This document shows, in pieces, positions 27,488-33,933 of a DNA stretch of 50,152 bases. How positions within the stretch are numbered: position 1 is the first letter of the stretch; each line of letters starts with the position of its first letter. Source of the DNA: an uncultured Eubacteriales bacterium (GTDB lineage Bacteria; Bacillota; Clostridia; Christensenellales; CAG-138). The notes under the pieces are model-generated. The model did no database searches and was not told the DNA's origin. It saw nothing but the letters and a program-made list of their open reading frames with translations. The position numbers and the translations under genes are program-made. The stretch lies in NCBI GenBank assembly GCA_902801845.1, contig CADCJW010000001.1:274719-324870 (forward strand). The letters run 5' to 3'.

Positions 27488-27530
27488 GGCGCGGGCGGAT
27501 GCCGCACTGTGGCATCCGCTGACACGCGCC
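27488..27530. repeat. Large GC-rich hairpin
   Basis: GCGGATGCC (27495-27503) and GGCATCCGC (27511-27519) are a perfect nine-pair stem with loop GCACTGT; outside it GGCGCG and CGCGCC can extend the structure. It lies between the tRNA-3'-end copies. There is no T run, so it is not a standard terminator. Confidence 0.6.
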
Positions 27531-27552
27531 TTTCGAGTCCCTGAAGGGAATG

Positions 27553-27582
27553 AAAAAAGGATGTCGAAAGACATCCTTTTTT
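27553..27582. terminator. Terminator after the tRNA array
   Basis: AAAAAAGGATGTC and GACATCCTTTTTT form a perfect stem with a GAAA tetraloop, four bases beyond the CCA end of tRNA-Lys(CTT). Confidence 0.93.
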
Positions 27583-27585
27583 CAT

Positions 27586-27662
27586 TGGTACCCCCTCAGG
27601 GACTCGAACCCTGGACACCCTGATTAAGAGTCAGGTGCTCTAGCCAACTGAGCTAAGGAGGC
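27586..27662 (-). tRNA. tRNA-Lys (anticodon CTT)
   Basis: A full cloverleaf of 77 nt with encoded CCA: acceptor GCCTCCT/AGGGGGT (including G1-U72 and one internal G-U), anticodon arm CCTGA-CTCTTAA-TCAGG and T-arm CAGGG-TTCGAGT-CCCTG. Confidence 0.95.
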
Positions 27663-27668
27663 ATATCC

Positions 27669-27744
27669 TGGAGCGGGAAACGGGGCTCGAACCCGCCACC
27701 TCAGCCTTGGCAAGGCTGCGCTCTACCAAATGAGCTATTCCCGC
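27669..27744 (-). tRNA. tRNA-Gly (anticodon GCC)
   Basis: Acceptor GCGGGAA/TTCCCGC, discriminator U, encoded CCA, and an anticodon arm CAGCC-TTGCCAA-GGCTG. It is first in the two-gene unit Gly(GCC)-Lys(CTT). Confidence 0.96.
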
Positions 27745-27757
27745 AGGCGCATGGGTT

Positions 27758-27785
27758 ATTATAACAAAATTTCGCCGGTTGTCAA
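27758..27785 (-). promoter_or_regulatory. Promoter of tRNA-Gly(GCC)-Lys(CTT)
   Basis: TTGACA (27785-27780) and TATAAT (27763-27758), spacer 16, minus strand: both boxes are consensus, as expected for a stable RNA promoter. Confidence 0.9.
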
Positions 27786-27786
27786 T

Positions 27787-27813
27787 GGGTTCAAAAAAAT
27801 TTTTTTGAGTCCC
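27787..27813. terminator. AT-rich palindrome, likely terminator of the first tRNA unit
   Basis: TCAAAAAAATTTTTTTGA (27791-27808) is a perfect palindrome with GGG and CCC outside it. On the minus strand it follows tRNA-Gly(TCC) and lies just before the next promoter. Confidence 0.5.
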
Positions 27814-27852
27814 TTGCCGAAGGATTGCTCCTGCAGGCGGACCGGCAAAAAA

Positions 27853-27926
27853 TGGAGCAGGTAACGGGACTCGAACCCGTGATCTCAGCTTGGAAGGCTA
27901 ATGTGTTACCGCTACACTATACCTGC
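27853..27926 (-). tRNA. tRNA-Gly (anticodon TCC)
   Basis: Acceptor GCAGGTA/TACCTGC, discriminator U, encoded CCA, anticodon loop CTTCCAA. Last gene of the six-tRNA unit. Confidence 0.95.
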
Positions 27927-27927
27927 C

Positions 27928-28012
<85 letters not shown>

Positions 28013-28024
28013 GCTGCAAGAAGC

Positions 28025-28100
28025 TGGTGACCCGTCGGAGATTCGAACTCCGGACCCTTTGATTAAAAGTCAAATGCTCTGCCAGCTGAGCTAACGGGTC
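28025..28100 (-). tRNA. tRNA-Lys (anticodon TTT)
   Basis: Acceptor GACCCGT/ACGGGTC, discriminator A, encoded CCA, anticodon arm TTTGA-CTTTTAA-TCAAA. Confidence 0.96.
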
Positions 28101-28104
28101 AGGT

Positions 28105-28180
28105 TGGCTGGGGTGGCGGGATTTGAACCTGCGCATACAAGAGTCAAAGTCTTGTGCCTTAACCGCTTGGCGACACCCCA
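28105..28180 (-). tRNA. tRNA-Gln (anticodon TTG)
   Basis: Acceptor TGGGGTG/CACCCCA with the weak U1-A72 pair typical of tRNA-Gln, discriminator G, encoded CCA, anticodon arm CAAGA-CTTTGAC-TCTTG. Confidence 0.96.
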
Positions 28181-28185
28181 CCGTT

Positions 28186-28302
28186 GTTCATCCGAAAAAA
28201 ATGGGGTGGGCGACGGGATTCGAACCCACGACCTTCAGAGCCACAATCTGACATTCTAACCAGGCTGAACTACGCCCACCATATAAAACTTTTCGGATGA
28301 AC
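28186..28302. repeat. Perfect 13-bp inverted repeat bracketing tRNA-His
   Basis: GTTCATCCGAAAA (28186-28198) and TTTTCGGATGAAC (28290-28302) are exact reverse complements lying three bases from the 3' end and nine bases from the 5' end of tRNA-His. In the transcript they would form a stem enclosing the whole tRNA. Confidence 0.85.
28202..28280 (-). tRNA. tRNA-His (anticodon GTG)
   Basis: Acceptor GGTGGGCG/CGCCCACC includes the extra G-1 paired to C73 that defines tRNA-His; CCA is encoded; anticodon arm TCAGA-TTGTGGC-TCTGA. Confidence 0.95.
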
Positions 28303-28321
28303 TTCCCCCGCACACGCATGC

Positions 28322-28349
28322 GCTCGCCGATCGTCTCCTCCCGGCGAGC
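28322..28349. repeat. Hairpin between tRNA-Arg and tRNA-His
   Basis: GCTCGCCG and CGGCGAGC form an eight-pair stem with a 12-base loop, with no T tract. It may be a processing or pausing element within the tRNA precursor. Confidence 0.5.
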
Positions 28350-28359
28350 ACCGCGGTCT

Positions 28360-28436
28360 TGGCGCGTCTGCAGGGATTCGAACCCTGGACCTACGGCTTA
28401 GAAGGCCGTTGCTCTATCCTGCTGAGCTACAGGCGC
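28360..28436 (-). tRNA. tRNA-Arg (anticodon TCT)
   Basis: Anticodon arm ACGGC-CTTCTAA-GCCGT, T-arm CAGGG-TTCGAAT-CCCTG, encoded CCA. The acceptor strands GCGCCTG and CAGACGC leave a C4-A69 mismatch where most tRNAs of this type have C-G. It is the first gene of the six-tRNA transcript Arg-His-Gln-Lys-Leu-Gly. Confidence 0.92.
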
Positions 28437-28457
28437 ATTCAGGAGTTCCAGTCACAC

Positions 28458-28486
28458 ATTTTAGCAAGGAATGTCGCTCCTGTCAA
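28458..28486 (-). promoter_or_regulatory. Promoter of the six-tRNA unit
   Basis: TTGACA (28486-28481) and TAAAAT (28463-28458), spacer 17, minus strand. Confidence 0.88.
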
Positions 28487-28493
28487 CTTCTTT

Positions 28494-28622
28494 TCATGGA
28501 ATCCGCATAAGTTTTTTTGAAGGCAAAAAGCTCTCCCCCCAAGAGATGGAGATAACGATCCCGTTGTCGTCGTAGGAAAAGGCAACGTTGCTGCCGTTCT
28601 TGTTCAAGATCAGCAGATATCA
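28494..28622 (-). pseudogene. Gene remnant, resembles an Rhs/YD-repeat fragment
   Basis: An open minus-strand stretch without a start codon reads LILNKNGSNVAFSYDDNGIV and continues to a stop at 28494. The NVAFSYDDNG part resembles YD (Rhs) repeats. Its codon use is GC-rich, unlike the AT-rich genes beside it. I read it as the broken 3' end of a larger gene; the Rhs assignment rests on this short match only. Confidence 0.35.
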
Positions 28623-29042
28623 TCTATCAAAAAACATAGCTTCATAGTTTTTGCATCCGGATTCTGTTAGGGTTAGTGTAACAACAAACTTTTTTCTAAG
28701 CATTGCTCCAAATGAGTTCTGCGAATCAACATATCCACTAATAATCCATTCTTGATGATGTGGATTTTGAACTGTCATTTCATCATAGTCGCAGAATTTG
28801 GCAGTGGACGGAGCTTTCAAATACTCTTTAACCACTTCCCTGGCCATGTATTTTGCGTTAAAAGCCGTATTATAATCGTTTTTATTTCGAGTACTATATT
28901 GAGTCTTTGATGAACCAGATCTGTTAATAATAGCTATAATAGCAATCGCAATAATTAACGCAATGAGCGCAGGTTTATTAACTTTTTTGTCGGACTGTTT
29001 TCTGTCCTGATATGAGGAGTGATCATATAAATCTCCATCCAT
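28620..29042 (-). CDS. Hypothetical membrane-anchored protein (AT-rich islet)
   Basis: A 140-residue protein. A short charged cytoplasmic N-terminus is followed by one membrane helix (residues about 24-41, ALIALIIAIAIIAII) and an external domain ending in CKNYEAMFFDR. GAAAGG precedes the ATG. Base composition is markedly AT-rich compared with flanking genes, suggesting recent transfer. No known family was recognised. Confidence 0.65.
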   Translation of the reverse strand: MDGDLYDHSSYQDRKQSDKKVNKPALIALIIAIAIIAIINRSGSSKTQYSTRNKNDYNTAFNAKYMAREVVKEYLKAPSTAKFCDYDEMTVQNPHHQEWIISGYVDSQNSFGAMLRKKFVVTLTLTESGCKNYEAMFFDR

Positions 29043-29146
29043 ATTCTAATTTACCTTTCTGTATTAGATAAGTTATTATACAACAAATGAAGCAATAGTG
29101 CAATGTGCTCTTCGTGAAATCCTTTGCATGACTATTGACGAATTGT

Positions 29147-29175
29147 TTGACAGTTTTTTGATTTGGAAATATAAT
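29147..29175 (+). promoter_or_regulatory. Promoter of the 103-residue orphan gene
   Basis: TTGACA and TATAAT, both perfect consensus with a 17-base spacer, on the plus strand about 30 bases before the ATG. This predicts strong constitutive expression. Confidence 0.9.
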
Positions 29176-29204
29176 ATAGTAAAACTATAGAAGGAGATCG
29201 AAAT

Positions 29205-29516
29205 ATGGATAACAATCACAAAGGCATGAGGGTATTGTCTCTTTGTATTCTTCATTTAATTTCGGTTGAAAAAAAAGAAACAATACGGACGGTTGAAAAA
29301 GAGATTGAAAAGGGGCATTTGGTTGCATATTTATATGAGAAGTACCCTTATTTGCAGGATTGCTTAATGCAGGATTATATTCAGGACCTAGATAACTATT
29401 TTGCAGAGTATGATGGTTTCATTGAGGGAAATGAAAATAGAAAGTACGCAATTGAAGGAGATGATAATGGACTGTTATTAATTCTTGCTCTAATTGCAGA
29501 TATATTAAAAATTTAG
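29205..29516 (+). CDS. Hypothetical acidic 103-residue protein (AT-rich islet)
   Basis: A small, acidic, helical, cytoplasmic protein (LYEKYPYLQDCLMQDYIQDL in the middle). AGAAGGAGA lies before the ATG and a consensus promoter precedes it. No family is recognised. Small size, acidity, AT-rich composition and neighbours make an orphan immunity protein or antitoxin conceivable, but nothing proves it. Confidence 0.7.
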   Translation: MDNNHKGMRVLSLCILHLISVEKKETIRTVEKEIEKGHLVAYLYEKYPYLQDCLMQDYIQDLDNYFAEYDGFIEGNENRKYAIEGDDNGLLLILALIADILKI

Positions 29517-29556
29517 TGCGAAGATGACAGACACGCATCGCGTAGTCAGGACGTCA

Positions 29557-29585
29557 AAGGGGGACCGTGGCGGTCCCCCTTGCGC
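29557..29585. terminator. Terminator between the islet and the SEC-C gene
   Basis: AAGGGGGACCG and CGGTCCCCCTT form an 11-pair stem with loop TGG, between convergent genes. Confidence 0.75.
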
Positions 29586-30092
29586 TTATTTGTTCTTTCC
29601 GCAGCAGTTCTTATACTTCTTTCCGCTGCCGCAGGGGCAGGGATCGTTGCGGCCCACCTGGACGGGAGCCACGAAGATCTTGGACGCCCGATAGGCCTTG
29701 GTGATCTCATGCCGCTTCTCCTCGGTGAGGACGTCGTTCCACTCCGGGAGGCTATAGAGCCAGTCGGCCTTGGCTTCGTGCATGTTGAAGAAGAGCTTCT
29801 CAAAGTCGAAATTCAGGGTGACCTCGCTCTCCTCGGTCAACGACTCCAGATCCTTTTCGCCATCGGCGAAAGAGGTGTTGGCCCCGTCAAGATATCCCAT
29901 GAAGGCCACGGGGTCCATGCCCACCTGCTCGCTAAGGTCCTTCACCGTTCCGGCGAGGGGCTTGTCATGATTTTGCAGGACTTTCTTGTAGACCTCGGTC
30001 TCCTGAGAAAAGTAGTTGCTCCAATACTGCTGATAGGCGGCGTCGCTCTCAAGATTCTCCGCCCGTGCTTTCCAATCGCTGTATAAACTCAT
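29586..30092 (-). CDS. SEC-C motif protein
   Basis: A 168-residue protein. The C-terminal 25 residues carry the SEC-C zinc motif ([19 protein letters not shown]), also found at the end of SecA, where it binds SecB and ribosomes. The N-terminal 140 residues are helical and unassigned. AGGGGAGA precedes the ATG. It lies 27 bases after rimI and is probably the last gene of the queA-tgt-tsaE-tsaB-rimI run. Confidence 0.88.
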   Translation of the reverse strand: MSLYSDWKARAENLESDAAYQQYWSNYFSQETEVYKKVLQNHDKPLAGTVKDLSEQVGMDPVAFMGYLDGANTSFADGEKDLESLTEESEVTLNFDFEKLFFNMHEAKADWLYSLPEWNDVLTEEKRHEITKAYRASKIFVAPVQVGRNDPCPCGSGKKYKNCCGKNK

Positions 30093-30119
30093 ATCATTCT
30101 CTCCCCTTTTTTGTTTGAC

Positions 30120-30611
30120 CTATTGTAAGATGAATTTGATTTTTAGGCAAGCATTTTTCTCCACGGTGACATGGAGATCCTGGTTCCACAGGAGATATGC
30201 CCCCTCCCCCGTGTCCTCATAATACCGCTTGCGAAAGCCCTGCTTTTCAAAATCGAAGCTGCCGTACAGATTTTGGGCCCGCACGTTGGTCTCCCGCACC
30301 TCCAAGGTCATCTTGTCCGCCCCATATCGGATGGCCTTCTCCATCATGCCGTAGAAGAGATATCGGCCCAGATGCTCCCCCCGCCGCTCCGGGGCGATGG
30401 CCACGTTGGTGATGTGGGCTTCATCGAACATGATCCACATGCCGGCATAGCCGATGACGCGGCCGTCCTCCTCCGCCACATAGTAATGGGCCAAATCGTT
30501 ATGGAGCTCCCCCAGCAGCGAGAGCTTGGACCAGGGGGTGCGAAAGCTCTGGACCTCGATCTCGTAGACCCGAGCGATGTCCTTCTTGGCCATGGGCCGC
30601 ACCAGTATCAT
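30120..30611 (-). CDS. rimI: Ribosomal protein alanine N-acetyltransferase RimI
   Basis: A 163-residue GNAT acetyltransferase, in E. coli acting on the N-terminus of ribosomal protein S18. Motif A reads VAIAPERRGEHLGRYLF, and LEVRETNVRAQNLY is the RimI-type motif B region. Its ATG overlaps the tsaB stop. The order tsaE-tsaB-rimI is conserved in Firmicutes; the tsaD gene that usually follows is absent here. Confidence 0.93.
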   Translation of the reverse strand: MILVRPMAKKDIARVYEIEVQSFRTPWSKLSLLGELHNDLAHYYVAEEDGRVIGYAGMWIMFDEAHITNVAIAPERRGEHLGRYLFYGMMEKAIRYGADKMTLEVRETNVRAQNLYGSFDFEKQGFRKRYYEDTGEGAYLLWNQDLHVTVEKNACLKIKFILQ

Positions 30612-31210
30612 TCCTTCCGCTTCCTTTCCGCCTGAGAGGGCCTGAGATACAGGGGGCTGGCCGCCCTCTCCCCCGCCCGTTGAGCAGCGATCCGGGCGAT
30701 GCTCTCCGCCGAGGGCAAGGCGCCGTCCGCCTCGGGAAAACCGGTGCCGGTCAGCAGGGCGTCCTTGGGCAGCTCAGCCATAAACGGACCGATCTCCATG
30801 GCGCAGGGCGGGAGAATGACAGCTCCATCTGCCGCATATAGGGCACCGTAACCATTGCCGTTTCGGGCGTCGATGACGGCCGCCACCGGATGGGAGCGGC
30901 CCAGCAGCGGAAATGCCAGGGCTTCCAGGGCGTTGACAGAGACGACGGGCACGCGCAGCGCCAAGGCCATGGCGTTGCCGTGGCATACTCCGATGCGGAC
31001 CCCCGTGAAGGAACCGGGCCCAACGTCCACGGCAATGGCGGACAGATCGGCTGGAGCGATACCCACCTCCGCCAACAGCTCGTCCACCGCCGGCATGACG
31101 GTCTGCTCATGCCGGAGGGGGCTTTCGATCCGCTTCTCCCGGCAGCCATCGTCCGTCAGCATGGCCACGGAGGCCACCCGATCGGTGGTTTCCAGGGCAA
31201 GGATGTTCAT
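30608..31210 (-). CDS. tsaB: tRNA threonylcarbamoyladenosine biosynthesis protein TsaB
   Basis: A 200-residue ASKHA-fold protein (MNILALETTDRVASVAML at the start, VGPGSFTGVRIG near residue 63). TsaB dimerises with TsaD and with TsaE drives t6A37 formation on tRNAs decoding ANN codons. It overlaps tsaE upstream and rimI downstream by four bases each. It is slightly shorter than E. coli TsaB (231). Confidence 0.94.
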   Translation of the reverse strand: MNILALETTDRVASVAMLTDDGCREKRIESPLRHEQTVMPAVDELLAEVGIAPADLSAIAVDVGPGSFTGVRIGVCHGNAMALALRVPVVSVNALEALAFPLLGRSHPVAAVIDARNGNGYGALYAADGAVILPPCAMEIGPFMAELPKDALLTGTGFPEADGALPSAESIARIAAQRAGERAASPLYLRPSQAERKRKE

Positions 31211-31656
31211 AGCTCGCTCACCAACCCTTCATACGCTGCGCCGTGGGGCGTCAGCCGGACCCGGCGAGGATCTGCGCCGCTGCCCACGATCTCGATATCC
31301 AGCCGCGCCTTTGGCAGGGCGCCGGACACCCGGTCCGCCCACTCCATCAGGATCAGGCCGCCCCGGTCCAAATAGTCCTCATAGCCCATGGCGTAGAGCT
31401 CGTCCTCGTCCGCCAGCCGGTAAGCGTCGAAATGAAAGAGGGGCGGCGCCGTAGGATACTCCTGGACGATGGTGAAGGTGGGGCTGCTCAAATGATCGAG
31501 GCCCAGGGCCCGCCCCGCGCCCCGACATAGGACGGTCTTCCCCGCTCCCAGATCGCCGTAGAGGGCCACGAAGCCCCCGCAGGGCAGCGCCCGGGCGATG
31601 CGCATCCCCAAGGCTTCCATCTCCAATTCCCTTTTCAGCATCAGCGTGTGTTCCAT
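31207..31656 (-). CDS. tsaE: tRNA t6A ATPase TsaE
   Basis: A 149-residue P-loop ATPase that resets the TsaBD complex. Walker A is YGDLGAGKT near residue 35, with SSPTFTIVQEY and the LILMEWADRV region following. The start at 31656 shares its A with the tgt stop (TGATG), so it is coupled to tgt; the longer open frame upstream is inside tgt. Confidence 0.94.
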   Translation of the reverse strand: MEHTLMLKRELEMEALGMRIARALPCGGFVALYGDLGAGKTVLCRGAGRALGLDHLSSPTFTIVQEYPTAPPLFHFDAYRLADEDELYAMGYEDYLDRGGLILMEWADRVSGALPKARLDIEIVGSGADPRRVRLTPHGAAYEGLVSEL

Positions 31657-32771
31657 CAGAACAGCTTGACCTCCAAAAGCTCCCTTGCAAAGTCGCCGAA
31701 CCGGTCCTCCGCGATGGCTCGGCGGATATCCGCCATGAGCCGCACGGAGAAGCGGATGTTGTGCATGGTGATGAGGGTGCCGGAGAGGATCTCCTCCGCC
31801 TTGATGAGGTGGCGGATGTAAGCCCTGGAAAAGTTTTGGCAGGCGTAGCAGTCGCACCCTTCCTCGATGGGCGAGAAGTCCTCGGCATAGGTCTGGTTCC
31901 TGAGCATGATCCGCCCCTTTCGGGTGAGGGCGAGACCGTTGCGGGCCGCCCGGGTCTGAAGCACGCAGTCGAACATGTCCACGCCCCGGAGCACGCCCTC
32001 GATGAGGCAGTCGGGGCTGCCCACGCCCATGAGATACCGGGGTTTGTTCTCCGGCATGTAGGGTCGGATGGCGTCCAGCATCTCGTACATCTTTTCCTTA
32101 GGCTCACCCACGGAGAGGCCGCCGATGCCGTAGCCGGGAAAATCCATGGCCGCCAGGGTCTTGGCGCTCTCAATGCGCAGATCTTCATAGACACAGCCCT
32201 GGACGATGCCGAAGAGGGCCTGGTCGGGCCGGGTATGAACCTCCCTGCAGCGTTCCGCCCAGCGGTGGGTCCGGTCCATGGCCTTCACGGCGTAGCGGTA
32301 GTCCGCCGTGCCGGGCGCGCACTCGTCGAAGCACATGGCGATATCCGCGCCCAGGGCCTGCTCCACGGCCATGACGCTCTCCGGCGTGAACAGATGTTTG
32401 CTGCCGTCGATGTGGGAGCGGAACAGGACGCCATCCTCGTGGATATCTCCTTTTTTGGCCAGGGAAAAGACCTGGAAACCGCCGCTGTCCGTCAGGATGG
32501 GCTTGTTCCAGTGCATAAATTTGTGAAGGCCCCCCGCCTGCTCCACCAGCCGATGGCCAGGACGCAGATACAGGTGGTACGTGTTGGACAGAAGGATGGA
32601 CGCTCCCGTCTCCTCCACATCCCGGGGCGTCATGGCCTTCACCGTGGCCTGGGTGCCTACGGGCATGTATACGGGGGTGTCGATGTCTCCGTGGGGGGTG
32701 TGGAGGCGACCCAGGCGAGCCCCGGTCTGCTTATCCACATGCAGCACTTCAAACTTGAAATTCTCGTTCAT
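31656..32771 (-). CDS. tgt: tRNA-guanine transglycosylase
   Basis: A 371-residue TIM-barrel enzyme exchanging G34 for preQ1 (or queuine) in GUN anticodon tRNAs. [13 protein letters not shown] carries the catalytic Asp, and the zinc site is [17 protein letters not shown]. Here the window's tRNA-His (GTG) would be a substrate. AAAGGA lies before the ATG, 11 bases after queA. Confidence 0.97.
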   Translation of the reverse strand: MNENFKFEVLHVDKQTGARLGRLHTPHGDIDTPVYMPVGTQATVKAMTPRDVEETGASILLSNTYHLYLRPGHRLVEQAGGLHKFMHWNKPILTDSGGFQVFSLAKKGDIHEDGVLFRSHIDGSKHLFTPESVMAVEQALGADIAMCFDECAPGTADYRYAVKAMDRTHRWAERCREVHTRPDQALFGIVQGCVYEDLRIESAKTLAAMDFPGYGIGGLSVGEPKEKMYEMLDAIRPYMPENKPRYLMGVGSPDCLIEGVLRGVDMFDCVLQTRAARNGLALTRKGRIMLRNQTYAEDFSPIEEGCDCYACQNFSRAYIRHLIKAEEILSGTLITMHNIRFSVRLMADIRRAIAEDRFGDFARELLEVKLF

Positions 32772-32782
32772 ATCGTATCCTT

Positions 32783-33808
32783 TTATTCAAATAAGCAGGC
32801 ATCGCCAAAGCTGAAGAAGCGATAGCGCTCCTCTACGGCGTGGGCGTAGACCCGCAGGACCTCCTCCCGGCCCGCGAAGGCGGAGACCAGCATGAGCAGG
32901 GTGCTTTCCGGCAGGTGGAAGTTGGTGATGAGGGCGTCCACGGCCTTGTAGCGGTAGCCGGGGGTGATGTAGATGCCGGTATAGCCGCTGCCAGGGTGAA
33001 CCACGCCGTCGTCGGTGGAGACGCTCTCCAACGTGCGTACGGAGGTGGTGCCCACGCAGACGATGCGGCCGCCGGCGGAGCGGGCGTCGTTGATGGCCTT
33101 CGCGGCTTCCTCCGTCACCCGATAGAACTCCTCATGCATCTGGTGGTCCTCGATGTTCTCCTCGCTCACCGGGCGGAAGGTGCCCAAGCCCACGTGCAGC
33201 AGAACGTCCACGATTTTCACGCCCTTGTCCGCAATCTGCTGTAACAGCTCCTGAGTGAAATGGAGTCCCGCCGTGGGGGCGGCGGCGCTGCCTCGGGTCA
33301 CGGCATAGACGGTTTGATACCGCTCCTTATCCGCCAGGCGCTCCGTGATGTAGGGCGGCAGAGGCATCTGTCCCGCCCGATCCAGCACCTCCTCGAAAAT
33401 GCCTTCATACAGGAGTTCCACCCGTTTTCCCCCATCCATGGGGGCGTCCCCCAGAACTCTCACAGAGAGCTCAGGCGTGACTTCGTAGACCGTGCCCACC
33501 TTGGCCCTTTTAGCGGGCTTGCAGAGGCATTCCCAGGTATCACCTTCCATACGGCTCAACAGCAAAAACTCCATGGTGCCCCCGGTCTCGGGCCTGTGGC
33601 CGATCAACCGAGCAGGGATGACCCGGGTGTTGTTCCGCACCAGCACGTCCCCTGGATGGAGATGATCGATAATATCCGTAAAAACGCCGTCGGTGATGGA
33701 CCCATCGCCCCGGTTATAGATCAATAGCCTGGACTCGCTCCGCACCGGCGCCGGCGTCTGAGCGATCAGCTCCTTGGGCAGGTCGTAGTAAAAGTCGCTT
33801 GTCTTCAA
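32783..33808 (-). CDS. queA: S-adenosylmethionine:tRNA ribosyltransferase-isomerase QueA
   Basis: A 341-residue enzyme adding the epoxycyclopentane ring to preQ1-tRNA from SAM. Family motifs [26 protein letters not shown] and GLGTFRPV are present. The start codon is TTG with AGAGGTG upstream; it gives the normal N-terminus. It leads the operon queA-tgt-tsaE-tsaB-rimI, behind its own promoter. Confidence 0.96.
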   Translation of the reverse strand: MKTSDFYYDLPKELIAQTPAPVRSESRLLIYNRGDGSITDGVFTDIIDHLHPGDVLVRNNTRVIPARLIGHRPETGGTMEFLLLSRMEGDTWECLCKPAKRAKVGTVYEVTPELSVRVLGDAPMDGGKRVELLYEGIFEEVLDRAGQMPLPPYITERLADKERYQTVYAVTRGSAAAPTAGLHFTQELLQQIADKGVKIVDVLLHVGLGTFRPVSEENIEDHQMHEEFYRVTEEAAKAINDARSAGGRIVCVGTTSVRTLESVSTDDGVVHPGSGYTGIYITPGYRYKAVDALITNFHLPESTLLMLVSAFAGREEVLRVYAHAVEERYRFFSFGDACLFE

Positions 33809-33837
33809 AACGCACCTCTGAAAACAGATTCTTCCCT

Positions 33838-33866
33838 ATTATACATAGCGAATCCCCCCAGCGCAA
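33838..33866 (-). promoter_or_regulatory. Promoter of the queA operon
   Basis: TTGCGC (33866-33861) and TATAAT (33843-33838), spacer 17, minus strand. Confidence 0.75.
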
Positions 33867-33933
33867 CTATAAAAATCTGTTCACATTCCACAGGCTTTTC
33901 TTTTTGCGGTCTCTATGATATATTGCTATAGAT

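Noticed and set aside
27388..27618. Minus-strand open frame across the tRNA-Lys 3' end copies
   Set aside because: Its product (VRVPEGV, EFESLRG) is only the translation of tRNA-end sequence; such frames over tRNA genes are routine artefacts.
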